From the NCBI RefSeq assembly GCF_002250655.1, contig NZ_NOZR01000026.1:1-64000 (forward strand): 64,000 nt of DNA, written 5' to 3'. This document shows positions 27,245-35,930 of the stretch, piece after piece. Position 1 is the stretch's first letter, and each line of letters opens with the position of its first letter. The notes under the pieces were generated by a model. That model did no database searches. It was not told the origin of the DNA and saw nothing but the letters and a program-made list of their open reading frames with translations. A program made the translations under genes and the position numbers. Source of the stretch: Mycolicibacterium sphagni (lineage in GTDB: Bacteria > Actinomycetota > Actinomycetes > Mycobacteriales > Mycobacteriaceae).

Positions 27245-28219
27245 CTAGATGAGCCGGCCGTGCGATATCAGCGAGCCTGCCTGCTTGAGCCGCCGAGTCC
27301 GCACACGCACGCCGTAGCTCTCGATGTGATCGACGGTGCCGAGCTGCTCGGTGAGATAGCGGTAGAGATCGTCTACATCTCGACCAATCACGACGGCCAT
27401 CAGATTGTTGGGACCGCTGACCGCGATCACCGAAGCGATTTCGCTGTGGGACAACAGTTGTCGGGCCACGTGAGGCAAGTGGCGCGGCGGCATTTTCATC
27501 CACACCATCGCGTGTAGCGGAAAGCCGAGCCGCTCGGGCAATACGTCGACGTCGTAGGTCAGGGTCGTCGAAGCCTCCAATGCGTTGATGCGTCGCTTCA
27601 CTCGGGCAGGCGACCACCCGGTGCGCTCGGCGAGCTGCGCGTGGGCGGTCCGACCGTCGGCGGCCAAGGCCTCCAGGAGTGGGCGGTCCTCGCTGGCCGG
27701 TGGGACGGGATAGGCAGTCGCCGCGGCTGGCTGCTCCGCCAGTGCGGCCGCTTGGCTGCTGCCGAGGGTGTGCCCGTAACCGGTCCACACCGCGCCTGAG
27801 GACTCCCCGAACACGTGGAGGACGAGGTCGACGTCCATGCTCAGCACGGAGGATGTGCGCGGCAGGCGATGGAGCAGGCCGTCGCTGCTGTCGCCCAGCG
27901 GGGCGCGCACGATGCACACGAGTTCGGTCCAGCCCGACAGCACATTCGCGTGGGTGACCTCCGGGCGGCGCGCCAGTGTCTCGGCAACCCGTGGCAGGTC
28001 CTCGGGTTTGGTGTGTACCCGGACGACCCACTGGCACTCGCCGTACACCCGCGGATTGACCAGGCCCACGACGCGCAGCACACCGTCCCGGCGCATCGCG
28101 CGATACCGCCGCGCGACCGTCTGCTCGGGCACCCCGATCACCTCGCCGATCCGGCGAAAAGACGCACGCGGCGAGAGCTGCAGCGCGTGCAGAATCTGGC
28201 CATCTAGTGGTGCCAGCAT
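27245..28219 (-). CDS. Double Lrp/AsnC-family regulator
   Basis: This 324-residue protein contains two Lrp/AsnC units in tandem. The first has a helix-turn-helix at residues 5-50 (FRRIGEVIGVPEQTVARRYR) and a ligand-binding RAM domain. The second starts near residue 180 (RTAHAQLAERTGWSPARVKR) with another RAM domain. Such double Lrp proteins occur in actinobacteria and usually control adjacent amino-acid or catabolic genes. It lies upstream of the SDR-deacetylase operon on the same strand and divergent from a luciferase-like gene, and could regulate either. No strong ribosome-binding site precedes the ATG, so the transcript may be leaderless. Confidence 0.88.
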   Translation of the reverse strand: MLAPLDGQILHALQLSPRASFRRIGEVIGVPEQTVARRYRAMRRDGVLRVVGLVNPRVYGECQWVVRVHTKPEDLPRVAETLARRPEVTHANVLSGWTELVCIVRAPLGDSSDGLLHRLPRTSSVLSMDVDLVLHVFGESSGAVWTGYGHTLGSSQAAALAEQPAAATAYPVPPASEDRPLLEALAADGRTAHAQLAERTGWSPARVKRRINALEASTTLTYDVDVLPERLGFPLHAMVWMKMPPRHLPHVARQLLSHSEIASVIAVSGPNNLMAVVIGRDVDDLYRYLTEQLGTVDHIESYGVRVRTRRLKQAGSLISHGRLI

Positions 28220-28350
28220 GACGAAAACAATACGTATCGGCGACACATGGTGCTGTTTTTTGCCGCATCAGGTGCGTGAGCTCGCCGAACTGGCCAGTCG
28301 GGGTTGACGCTGGCAATGGTCAGCGCGGGCAGCGACTTGGAGGATGCGTC

Positions 28351-29193
28351 ATGAAGATCGGCATCGGCTTACCGAACCACGTCGCAGGTGTCAGTGGATC
28401 GGCGATGGGTGCGTGGGCTCGTCGTGCCGAAGAACGAGGATTCGAGTCCGTCACCACGATCGACCGACTGATCTACCCGTGCCTGGATTCCCTGGTCGCG
28501 TTGTCGGTGGCCGCGGGCGCGACCAGTGAGCTCGGTCTGGTGACGAATGTGCTTCTGACACCGCTGTATTCAACCCCGGTACTAGCCAAGCAACTCGCCA
28601 CCGTGGCCTCGTGTGCCGGTGACCGACTCACCATCGGTATCGGTGTGGGATCCCGGCCCGACGACTATGCCGCGGTGGGGGTGGACTTCGGCAAGCGGGG
28701 TCGAGTCCTCGACGATCAGATCGAGGCAATGCGTCGTGCGTGGTCGGGGCAAACAACGTTATGCTCTGCGCCAGTGCAGATTCCGTTGCTGTTCGGCGGA
28801 CGGTCCGAGGCCACCATTCGACGCGCCACCACTGTCGGCGACGGATGGGTGGCAGGCGCGCTGCGCGACTTCCCGACGCAGTCGGTGTTCGCCGACCGGG
28901 TACGCGCGGGCTGGCAGGCAGCCGGGCGGCCGGGGGAGCCGCAGATTCATGCCTCCGTCAACTTCGCGTTGGGCTCCGACGAGGTGGTCCAAGCCGGTCG
29001 CGATCACCTGGCCCGCTACTACGGGTTCAAGCCGGACTACGCAAAACTGAACGTGGACGACATGATTCACTCCGCAGAAGAGGCGCGCCACACCGTCCGC
29101 GGCTACCGAGACCTGGGCTTCGATCGGCTGTTGTTCCACCCCGCCGTCGCGTCACTGGATCAGATCGATCGTCTGGCCGACGCCGTGCTCTGA
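28351..29193 (+). CDS. LLM-class flavin-dependent oxidoreductase
   Basis: This 280-residue luciferase-like monooxygenase or F420-dependent reductase has MKIGIGLPNHVAG at the start, LATVASCAGDRLTIGIGVGS in the barrel and LLFGGRSEATIRRAT near the cofactor phosphate. It is shorter than many family members. GGAGG at 28339-28343 fixes the ATG at 28351. It is monocistronic, divergent from the Lrp gene and convergent with another LLM gene 9 bp away. Which cofactor (FMN or F420) it uses cannot be told. Confidence 0.85.
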   Translation: MKIGIGLPNHVAGVSGSAMGAWARRAEERGFESVTTIDRLIYPCLDSLVALSVAAGATSELGLVTNVLLTPLYSTPVLAKQLATVASCAGDRLTIGIGVGSRPDDYAAVGVDFGKRGRVLDDQIEAMRRAWSGQTTLCSAPVQIPLLFGGRSEATIRRATTVGDGWVAGALRDFPTQSVFADRVRAGWQAAGRPGEPQIHASVNFALGSDEVVQAGRDHLARYYGFKPDYAKLNVDDMIHSAEEARHTVRGYRDLGFDRLLFHPAVASLDQIDRLADAVL

Positions 29194-29202
29194 CGGCGTA
29201 CT

Positions 29203-30060
29203 TCAGCGCAGGCGGGGGATCACCTCGTCACCGAGTCGCTTGACCCAGCCTGCCGGATCGGGGTTACCGGGCAGGGGCCCGGTGTTGATCAGGTCGAAGC
29301 CCAACTGGGCGTAACTGTCCAGCGCGCGCAGGTAGGTATCGACGTCAGCGAAGGGATCGTCGAAGTACCCTGCGGTGAGCCGGATTTCACCGAAGTCGCG
29401 GCCCACAGCGTCGCAGTGACGGCGCAGCACGTCCAGTTTGTGCGGGAGCTCCTCGATCGCCGATGTGCTGTTCCAGACGTCGGCGTACTGAGCCACCAGT
29501 CGCAGGGTCTTCTTCTCGCCGTCGCCGCCGAGCAGAATCGGTGGCCGACGGATCGGTTGCGGCCGGCAGAGGGTCTCGGCGAGCTGGTAGTGCCTGCCTT
29601 CGTAGGGCCCGTCATTGTCGCTCCACATCTGCAGGCAGATCTGCAAGGTCTCCTCGAGCATCTCGAATCGCTCGCGCAGCGGCGGGTAGGGGATGCCGAG
29701 GCCGTGATGTTCACGGTCGTACCAGGCCGCGCCCAGGCCAAGCATCGTGCGTCCGCCGGCCAGGACGTCCAGCGTCGTCATGGTTTTGGCCAGCACGCCG
29801 GGATAGCGATAGGTGACGCCGGTGACCAGCAGGGTCAGTGTGATCCGGTCGGTCTTGCCGGCCAGATAGCCCATCGATGTGTATCCCTCCAAGAACGGGT
29901 TCTCGGCGCCGCCCATCGGTTCCATCTGGAAGAAGTGGTCGGCGAGGGTGAACATGTCCACCCCGGCATCGTCGGCCGCCTTGGCAGTCGCCGCCATCAT
30001 GGGCGCCAACCGCTCCGGCGGTCCGGGCAGGAAGTCGATGTAGTGCACTCCCAATTTCAT
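29203..30060 (-). CDS. LLM-class F420-dependent oxidoreductase
   Basis: This 285-residue luciferase-like TIM-barrel enzyme has FTLADHFFQME near the N-terminus, LVTGVTYRYPGVLAKTMTTL, the AGGRTMLGLGAAWYDREH block and PILLGGDGEKKTLRLVAQYAD, which suggest the F420-dependent subgroup common in mycobacteria. AAAGGA lies 11 bases before the ATG. It follows the MarR gene by 16 bp on the same strand and is almost certainly under that regulator's control. The substrate is unknown. Confidence 0.87.
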   Translation of the reverse strand: MKLGVHYIDFLPGPPERLAPMMAATAKAADDAGVDMFTLADHFFQMEPMGGAENPFLEGYTSMGYLAGKTDRITLTLLVTGVTYRYPGVLAKTMTTLDVLAGGRTMLGLGAAWYDREHHGLGIPYPPLRERFEMLEETLQICLQMWSDNDGPYEGRHYQLAETLCRPQPIRRPPILLGGDGEKKTLRLVAQYADVWNSTSAIEELPHKLDVLRRHCDAVGRDFGEIRLTAGYFDDPFADVDTYLRALDSYAQLGFDLINTGPLPGNPDPAGWVKRLGDEVIPRLR

Positions 30061-30076
30061 TGCAGTACCAATCCTT

Positions 30077-30511
30077 TCAATCATCTAGTCGACCAAGGAG
30101 ATCGAGCGCCTCGTTGATCACCCGGCGTTCGCTCTCGGTGTAGCGGTCGTGCATGGCCCGCACCAGCCATTCCTCGCTCGCCTTGCGGTCGCTCTCGGCG
30201 CGTCGGCGCCCCAGCGCGGTGAGCGTGATGAGCCGGCGTCGACCGTCATGGGGGTCGGGCGTTCGATCGATCAGCCCGTGCCGATCCAGACCTGCCACGG
30301 TGGCGGCCATGGACTGCGGGCGAACACGTTCCGCGCCGGCCAATTCGCTGGTCGACGCGGGGCCCTCCTTGAACAGGCGTAGCAGCACCGCCGTCTGCGA
30401 GGCAGTGATGTCGTCGGCGGTGGCGACCTCCCGCAGCCGGCGGCGCAACCTGCTGAACATCACCCGCAGTTCTTGGGCGGCCCGGATGGCCGACTCCTCC
30501 GATTTAGCCAT
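30077..30511 (-). CDS. MarR-family regulator
   Basis: This 144-residue winged-helix regulator has STSELAGAERVRPQSMAATVAGLDRHGLI as recognition region and the wing DPHDGRRRLITLT. It heads a two-gene operon with the F420-type oxidoreductase. A 30-bp dyad (30515-30544) begins three bases before its ATG and covers the likely promoter. The -10-like TAGACT is only six bases from the ATG on this strand, so the transcript is probably leaderless. It is probably autoregulated by a phenolic or drug-like ligand, as is usual in the family. Confidence 0.9.
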   Translation of the reverse strand: MAKSEESAIRAAQELRVMFSRLRRRLREVATADDITASQTAVLLRLFKEGPASTSELAGAERVRPQSMAATVAGLDRHGLIDRTPDPHDGRRRLITLTALGRRRAESDRKASEEWLVRAMHDRYTESERRVINEALDLLGRLDD

Positions 30512-30514
30512 ATA

Positions 30515-30544
30515 GACAGTCTAAACTGTACAGTTGTAACTGTC
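30515..30544. promoter_or_regulatory. 30-bp MarR operator overlapping a leaderless promoter
   Basis: GACAGT-N4-ACTGTACAGT-N4-ACTGTC is a symmetric 30-bp element in which every non-N base is mirrored. It directly abuts the marR start codon and contains its likely -10 (TAGACT on the minus strand). It also lies upstream of the divergent FAD hydroxylase gene. Confidence 0.8.
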
Positions 30545-30587
30545 GAATTAAGGACAGCACGAAATCAGAGCTCGGATGATGGGGGCC

Positions 30588-30652
30588 GGCGGGAAACGAC
30601 ATCCCGCCACTTTCAACATATAGCTCACCGGGGGGCTTGCGGCAAGACCCCC
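30588..30652 (+). other. Two GC-rich hairpins in the hydroxylase leader
   Basis: GGCGGGA (30588-30594) pairs with TCCCGCC (30602-30608). A second stem around GGGGGGCTTGC (30630-30640) pairs with GCAAGACCCCC (30642-30652) with one mismatch. They lie between the MarR dyad and the start of the FAD monooxygenase. No U-tract follows either stem, so they are not classical terminators; a regulatory leader is possible. Confidence 0.4.
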
Positions 30653-30708
30653 GTCATCCCGAAGAATCGCTGCCCTAAGCGAAAACTCACTGCATAAAGG
30701 GGATGCGA

Positions 30709-32202
30709 GTGCGTAATTGTGGACAGGATCGTGCCGTGGTCATCGCCGGGGGTGGACCGACGGGGATGATGCTCGCCGGCGAGCTGGCCCTGGCTGGGGT
30801 GGATGTCGCCGTGGTCGAGCGGCGGAAGGACCGGCAGGTGATCGGCCAGCGAGCCGGTGGCCTGCACTGCCGCACCATCGAGGTACTCGATCAGCGGGGC
30901 ATCGCCGACCGGTTCCTGGCGGCCGGTCAGGCCATGCAGGTCGCCGGCTTCGCTCAGATCCGGCTGGACATCAGCGATTTTCCAACCCCGCACCCCTACG
31001 GACTTGCCTTGTGGCAGAACGATATCGAGCGGCTGCTGGCCGACTGGGTCGAGGAGCTCGCCGTACCGGTCCACCGCGCAACGGACGTCACCGGGCTTGT
31101 CCAGGACGAGGGCGGTGTGGACGTCGAACTCTCCGACGGCCGGGCGCTGCGCGCCCAGTATCTGGTCGGCTGCGACGGCGGACGCAGTAGGGTCCGCAAG
31201 GCGGCTGGTATCGACTTCCCCGGCTGGGATCCGACCACGAGTTATCTGCTCGCCCAGGTTGAGCTGCGCGACGAACCACCGTGGGGCATCCACCGCGACG
31301 CCATCGGCATCCACGGCCTGGACAGGCAGAATGACGGCGAACCGGTGCGGGTCATGGTGACTGAGCGCCAGCTCGGGCCGTCGACTGAACCCACCCTGGA
31401 TGACCTGAGCGAGGCGCTGAAAGCGGTCTACGGTACCGACTTCGGAATACATTGTCCCACTTCGATTTCTCGGTTCACCGATATGACGCGCCAAGCGGCG
31501 GCTTACCGCAACCGGCGGGTACTGCTGGCCGGGGACGCCGCTCACGTCCACCATCCGGCCGGCGGCCAAGGTCTCAACACCGGTGTGCAGGACGCGGTGA
31601 ACCTTGGCTGGAAGCTCGCCGAGGTGGTCAATGGGTATGCGCCTGAGACGCTTCTGGACACCTACCACACTGAACGCCACCCGGTGGCGGCCGGCGTGCT
31701 GCACACCACGATGGCACAGATCGCATTGCTGCGCACCGACGACCGTACAAAAGCATTGCACGACAACGTCTCCGACCTACTCAGCATGGACCAACCCCGC
31801 AAGCTGTACGCCGCGCGCATGTCCGGCCTGGACATCCATTACGACCTGGGCGACGGGCATCCGCTGCTCGGACGGCGCATGCCTGATCTCGAACTGGTTA
31901 TCGGCACCGGACCGGTGCGAATGTTCACCCTCCTGCACGACGCCCGGCCGGTGCTGGTCACCTTTGGTGACCTGGACCACGCCGACGCGGCAGGATGGGC
32001 GGATCGACTCACGTTGGTGGCGGCCCGTTACGACGGCAACTGGGAGCTTCCGGTGATGGGCGCCGTAAGCGCGCCCAATGCGGTTTTGATTCGCCCCGAC
32101 GGATATGTGGCGTGGGTGGGCCACGGATCCGCGGACGGCCTCAGAGACGCGCTCACCAGCTGGTTCGGGCCGCCCTCCTTGGCTAACCCGACAGCAAGGT
32201 GA
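30709..32202 (+). CDS. FAD-dependent aromatic hydroxylase, Rox-like
   Basis: This group A flavoprotein monooxygenase of about 497 residues has the Rossmann GGGPTGMMLAGELALAG, the DG motif in LVGCDGGRSRVRKAAG, and the GD motif in LLAGDAAHVHHPAGGQGLN. A C-terminal thioredoxin-like domain ends in VLIRPDGYVAWVG. The general layout resembles PheA/TfdB-type phenol hydroxylases and rifampicin monooxygenase (Rox). GTG 30709 is preferred because AAAGGGG lies six bases upstream, while ATG 30703 abuts it. It is divergent from marR across the 30-bp dyad, so induction by the compound it oxidises is plausible. Confidence 0.85.
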   Translation: MRNCGQDRAVVIAGGGPTGMMLAGELALAGVDVAVVERRKDRQVIGQRAGGLHCRTIEVLDQRGIADRFLAAGQAMQVAGFAQIRLDISDFPTPHPYGLALWQNDIERLLADWVEELAVPVHRATDVTGLVQDEGGVDVELSDGRALRAQYLVGCDGGRSRVRKAAGIDFPGWDPTTSYLLAQVELRDEPPWGIHRDAIGIHGLDRQNDGEPVRVMVTERQLGPSTEPTLDDLSEALKAVYGTDFGIHCPTSISRFTDMTRQAAAYRNRRVLLAGDAAHVHHPAGGQGLNTGVQDAVNLGWKLAEVVNGYAPETLLDTYHTERHPVAAGVLHTTMAQIALLRTDDRTKALHDNVSDLLSMDQPRKLYAARMSGLDIHYDLGDGHPLLGRRMPDLELVIGTGPVRMFTLLHDARPVLVTFGDLDHADAAGWADRLTLVAARYDGNWELPVMGAVSAPNAVLIRPDGYVAWVGHGSADGLRDALTSWFGPPSLANPTAR

Positions 32203-32254
32203 TCCACACCGCCGTGTCATAGTCTGGAAAGCGCTTCAGACACAGAAGGCGGCA

Positions 32255-32611
32255 ATGAGCGACCACGAAGTCAAGATGATCATCCTGTCGACAGACGACC
32301 TGGATGAATCGATCCGGTTCTACGGCGACACCCTGGGTATGGCGCTGAAATTCCGCGACGGCACCCATTTCGCCGCTCTCGACGGAGGTCCGGTCACCTT
32401 GGCACTGGCCACCGAGATCGACCATCCGATCCCGGGCCAGGTCGTCGTCGGTATCAAGACCGCTGACGTCGACGCGGCGGCGAGAGCCGTGGAAGCCAGC
32501 GGCGGCGGGATCGTGAAGGGCCCGTATGACGATGCGCATGAGCGTCGCGCCGTGGTCTACGACAGCAAGGGCAACGGGCTGGTCTTCTACAGCCCGCTCG
32601 CGCCCAAATAA
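32255..32611 (+). CDS. VOC-family protein
   Basis: This 118-residue single-subunit vicinal-oxygen-chelate protein has MIILSTDDLDESIRFYGDTLG in the first module and VVVGIKTADVDAAARAVEASG then YDSKGNGLVFYSP in the second. It could be a glyoxalase-like or binding protein. The last 25 bases overlap the convergent iclR gene. It lies 52 bp after the FAD hydroxylase and may be co-transcribed with it. Confidence 0.8.
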   Translation: MSDHEVKMIILSTDDLDESIRFYGDTLGMALKFRDGTHFAALDGGPVTLALATEIDHPIPGQVVVGIKTADVDAAARAVEASGGGIVKGPYDDAHERRAVVYDSKGNGLVFYSPLAPK

Positions 32612-33456
32612 GTCGCAGCTGCGACGAGGTGCTTGCCGAGCGCGTTGATACGGTGCATCGGCAGGGCGACGAACGGGTGTACCCCAAGGATCAGCGCCAC
32701 CTGGCCCCGGTCGTCGAACACCGGTGCACAGATCGAGGCGATGGGTTGCGGCCTTGGCGCCGAGTCGTTTTCGGGCAGTAGGCCGATAGTGGCGCATTCG
32801 ACCAACAGCTGATCCAGCATCTCTCGGACGTGCGCGGGGACATCGTCGCGCAATGTGCCGACCAACTGGGTCATCTGGCCCAGCGCGGGTGTGGTCCAGT
32901 CGATGTCGAAACCCCGTTCGCGGGTGCGCACCAACACCCGCTCCAACCGTTCGGCGAGTTCGGGATTCGACGATCCGGACCGCGCGATCCACGCTCGCTG
33001 CTCCGAGGCGCTGTCCCATGCGGCGAAGGCGACTCCGAACGGGGGCGCGTACGCGATCCGCTCGCCCGGCATCGGGGTGTGGGAGACCCCCTCGCGACCT
33101 TCGAACGCGGTGATCACCAGTGCATCGCCGACGCGCTCGACCACCGAAGCCGCGTAGCCGAGCTCGCCGGACACCTGCACGGCCGCCGCGTGTGCGGCAT
33201 GGGCCAACGGTCGCACCGCGTCGGTGCGTGCTGCGACGACGGCCAGCGCAGGCCCGAGGCGAAATGCCTTGCCCACCGGATCGCGGGTGACCCAGCCGCG
33301 ATCGCTGAGCGTTTTGAGGATGGAGTGCGCGGTCGCCTGCGTCAGGTCGAGCTCTCGGACGATGTCCGAGAATCGCAGCTGCTCGTTACCGGGCCTGGCG
33401 AGTAACTCGATGACGTCCAGGACGCGTTCCGTCGGGGCGGACGTCGTCCCCTTCAT
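32587..33456 (-). CDS. IclR-family regulator
   Basis: This 289-residue regulator has an N-terminal winged helix (LRFSDIVRELDLTQATAHSILKTL) and a C-terminal effector domain ending with VALILGVHPFVALP. It is divergent from the alcohol dehydrogenase operon starting at 33539. A perfect palindrome at 33501-33515 and TCATT-TTG-AATGA at 33487-33499 lie in the 82-bp gap and are likely targets. The ligand is unknown but is probably the substrate or product of that operon. Confidence 0.88.
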   Translation of the reverse strand: MKGTTSAPTERVLDVIELLARPGNEQLRFSDIVRELDLTQATAHSILKTLSDRGWVTRDPVGKAFRLGPALAVVAARTDAVRPLAHAAHAAAVQVSGELGYAASVVERVGDALVITAFEGREGVSHTPMPGERIAYAPPFGVAFAAWDSASEQRAWIARSGSSNPELAERLERVLVRTRERGFDIDWTTPALGQMTQLVGTLRDDVPAHVREMLDQLLVECATIGLLPENDSAPRPQPIASICAPVFDDRGQVALILGVHPFVALPMHRINALGKHLVAAATYLGASGL

Positions 33457-33500
33457 CCTTGACTCCAGCCCTGCGTATTTCTACTGTCATTTTGAATGAT

Positions 33501-33515
33501 CGAGATCCTATCTCG
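33501..33515. promoter_or_regulatory. Palindrome between iclR and dehydrogenase operon
   Basis: CGAGAT-CCT-ATCTCG has perfect 6-bp arms. With the neighbouring TCATT-TTG-AATGA (33487-33499) it fills most of the short divergent promoter region, so IclR binding here would affect both genes. Confidence 0.5.
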
Positions 33516-33538
33516 GTAATTAGAGAAAGTGAAGCACC

Positions 33539-34591
33539 GTGCGCGCAGCGGTATTGCGAGACGGCAGGCTCGAGGTACGCGAGACAGCCGACCCACAGCC
33601 CGGCCAAGGCGAACTACTGCTACGTACCTTGAGCACCGCGATCTGCGCGTCGGACGTGCACTTCATGGACCACCCGCAGCTGAGCGTGGACGACCCGACC
33701 GGGCGCTCCCTGTACGACCCGGAGCGCGACATCGTGCTCGGCCACGAATTCGTCGGCGAGGTGATCGCCCACGGGCCCGGATGCAGTGACGCGTTCCCGG
33801 TCGGCTCGCGCGTCACCTCGATTCCTATCCGGCTGGTCAACGGGGGAGCCGACGGGGCGCGCATCATTGGCCAGCACCCGGAGGCGCAGGGCAGTTTCGC
33901 CGAGCTCGTGGTGGTCGGCGAAGCGATCGCCAGGGTGGTGGCCGGGGATGTGTCCAGTGACGCGATCGCCGTGGTCGACGCCTTCGCGGTAGGCGAGTTT
34001 TACGTCCGGTCGGCGGCGGTGCAGCCAGGTGAGATCCCGATTGTCATCGGGGCGGGCGCGATCGGTCTGTCTGCGGTGGCCGCGCTGGCCGCTCGAGGGA
34101 TCGAACCGATCGTCGTCTCCGACTACCAACAAGACCGGCGTGATCTTGCGTGCGATGCATTCGGAGCGCACGTGGTGGTCGACCCGGCGCAACATTCCCC
34201 GTTCGACGTGTGGCGGCAACTGCGCGTAGAGCGCAATCTGTGGGGGCCGTGCGTCGTCTTCGAGTGCGTCGGCGCCGCGGGGCTGATTCAGAAGCTCGTC
34301 GAATCCGCGGATATGGCCACGCGCATCTACTGTGCCGGCGGCTGGTATACCGGCGACACCCTCGACATCACCGCCGCGACACGGCAGGGCGTGACCATCC
34401 AATTCGGCGGCGGGCCCATGCCCCAGGACTGGTACGGCACGCTGGACGCGATCGCCGCCAAGCGCCTCGACCCCCTGCCCAGCGTGGGTAGGATCGTGAC
34501 CCTCGACGAGGTACCCGAAGCTATCGACATGGCCCGCCGATCCGAGGGGCCGCCGCGCATCATCGTTCACCCGAACGGAGAGACTGCATGA
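33539..34591 (+). CDS. Zinc-type alcohol dehydrogenase (MDR)
   Basis: This 350-residue medium-chain dehydrogenase/reductase has catalytic zinc ligands C36 (ICASDVH) and H69-E70 (LGHEFVGE), and the Rossmann motif GAGAIGLSAVAALAARG. The structural-zinc cluster of four cysteines is absent, which is seen in some MDR groups. The GTG start has a weak GAGAAAG upstream. It overlaps the SnoaL-like gene by ATGA. It is part of an ADH-SnoaL-SDR operon opposite iclR, pointing to catabolism of an alcohol or hydroxy-steroid-like compound. Confidence 0.87.
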   Translation: MRAAVLRDGRLEVRETADPQPGQGELLLRTLSTAICASDVHFMDHPQLSVDDPTGRSLYDPERDIVLGHEFVGEVIAHGPGCSDAFPVGSRVTSIPIRLVNGGADGARIIGQHPEAQGSFAELVVVGEAIARVVAGDVSSDAIAVVDAFAVGEFYVRSAAVQPGEIPIVIGAGAIGLSAVAALAARGIEPIVVSDYQQDRRDLACDAFGAHVVVDPAQHSPFDVWRQLRVERNLWGPCVVFECVGAAGLIQKLVESADMATRIYCAGGWYTGDTLDITAATRQGVTIQFGGGPMPQDWYGTLDAIAAKRLDPLPSVGRIVTLDEVPEAIDMARRSEGPPRIIVHPNGETA

Positions 34592-34989
34592 GCGAATACC
34601 AAGACCGCCAGGATATTTCGGATCTGTTGATACGGTATGCCACCGGCATAGACCGCAGAGATTGGGATCTGTTCCGGACGGTGTTCACCCCCGATTGCCA
34701 GCTCGACTACGGCCAGATCGGGTTGTGGGACGGAGTCGACGCGGTCACCGAGTTCATGGATGTCGCGCATGCTGCCGCCGGCTATCTCATGCATCGGATC
34801 AGTAACATCGTGATCGATCTTCAGGGTGATACGGCTGTCACCCGCTGTTACGTCGATGCATGGATCATGGCTGCGGACAACAATTCTGGCGTAAATGCCA
34901 GAGGATTCTACGACGACGAAATCGTGCGCACCGACGTCGGGTGGCGAATCGCGCGCCGCACGTTCACCACGGTGCAGGTGGTGTACTGA
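34588..34989 (+). CDS. SnoaL-like/NTF2-fold protein
   Basis: This 133-residue protein has the NTF2/SnoaL fold: DLLIRYATGIDRRDWDLFRTVFTPDC at the start and a closing beta sheet ending TDVGWRIARRTFTTVQVVY. Members are isomerases, dehydratases or binding proteins; the first part resembles the scytalone-dehydratase/hydroxylating dioxygenase-beta-like group. It overlaps both neighbours (ATGA at 34588, TGATG at 34987), so it is translated with the dehydrogenases. Confidence 0.85.
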   Translation: MSEYQDRQDISDLLIRYATGIDRRDWDLFRTVFTPDCQLDYGQIGLWDGVDAVTEFMDVAHAAAGYLMHRISNIVIDLQGDTAVTRCYVDAWIMAADNNSGVNARGFYDDEIVRTDVGWRIARRTFTTVQVVY

Positions 34990-35810
34990 TGAGTGCCGAG
35001 TTCGCGACCAAGTATGGCCCCTGGGCGCTGATCGCCGGCGCCTCCGACGGCGTGGGTGCGGCCTTCGCCGACGCCCTGGCCGCACGCGGTCTCAACGTCG
35101 TGCTTCTCGCCCGGCGTCTCGCGGTGCTCGACGAGGTGGCGACGGGCATCCGTGATCGCCACGGCGTCCAAACCCGAACGCTGGCCGTGGATCTCGCAGG
35201 GCCCGGGGCGGCGCTCGCGGTTGCCGAGGAAACCGCGGACCTCGAAGTCGGGTTCCTGGTGTACTGCGCCGGCGCCGACCCGGACTTCAAACCGTTCCTG
35301 TCCAACTCCATCGAGTCCGCCGAGGCGATGGTGCAACGCAATTGTGTGGTGCCCATGCAGTTGTGCCATCACTTCGCCCCGCCGATGGTCGAGCGGGGAA
35401 GGGGCGGGATCGTGGTGTTCGGTTCCGGCGCAGGCTTTATCGGCGGTCCCAACATGGTCGCCTACGGCGCGACCAAGGCCTTCGACATGGTGTTCGCCGA
35501 AGCCCTGTGGAGTGAACTGCACGGCAAGGGCGTCGACGTGATCGGGTTGCTCCTCGGCAAGACCGACACCCCCGCGCTGCGCAAGCTCGAACACCAACGC
35601 GGCACTCTCGCTTCCGAAGACGAATCGCCGGCCGACGCGGTACCGGTCAGCGACGTGATCGATGAAGCCTTCGCCAATCTGACCAATGGGCCCACGGTGC
35701 TCGTCGGTGAGCAGATGCGGGGCGTCGCACAGCTGCTGGCATCGATGAACCGCAACGACGCAGCCCGGATGATGGCGGAGATGATCTCGACGGTGATGGG
35801 CTCGGACTGA
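34989..35810 (+). CDS. SDR-family oxidoreductase
   Basis: This 273-residue short-chain dehydrogenase has AGASDGVGAAFADALAARG for cofactor binding, VYCAGADP in place of NNAG, a Ser in VFGSGAGF, and Y-x3-K in VAYGATKAFD. The C-terminal extension after residue 200 is longer than usual and helical. It is the last gene of the operon opposite iclR. It is probably paired with the alcohol dehydrogenase in successive oxidations. Confidence 0.87.
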   Translation: MSAEFATKYGPWALIAGASDGVGAAFADALAARGLNVVLLARRLAVLDEVATGIRDRHGVQTRTLAVDLAGPGAALAVAEETADLEVGFLVYCAGADPDFKPFLSNSIESAEAMVQRNCVVPMQLCHHFAPPMVERGRGGIVVFGSGAGFIGGPNMVAYGATKAFDMVFAEALWSELHGKGVDVIGLLLGKTDTPALRKLEHQRGTLASEDESPADAVPVSDVIDEAFANLTNGPTVLVGEQMRGVAQLLASMNRNDAARMMAEMISTVMGSD

Positions 35811-35930
35811 GTCGAAAGTCGGCCCAGCTCAAGGCGCCGGATGTTTATCGATCGCGGATCTGGATAGCTATAGCAGTACCAGGCACATAGTTACCAAAGC
35901 ACGATCGACGCACGATTGGAGCACGAAGCC

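Noticed and set aside
27207-28316. Long N-terminal extension of the second SDR gene
   Set aside because: The upstream part overlaps the Lrp gene in another frame and reads as Arg/Pro-rich noise; the SDR fold starts at 27206.
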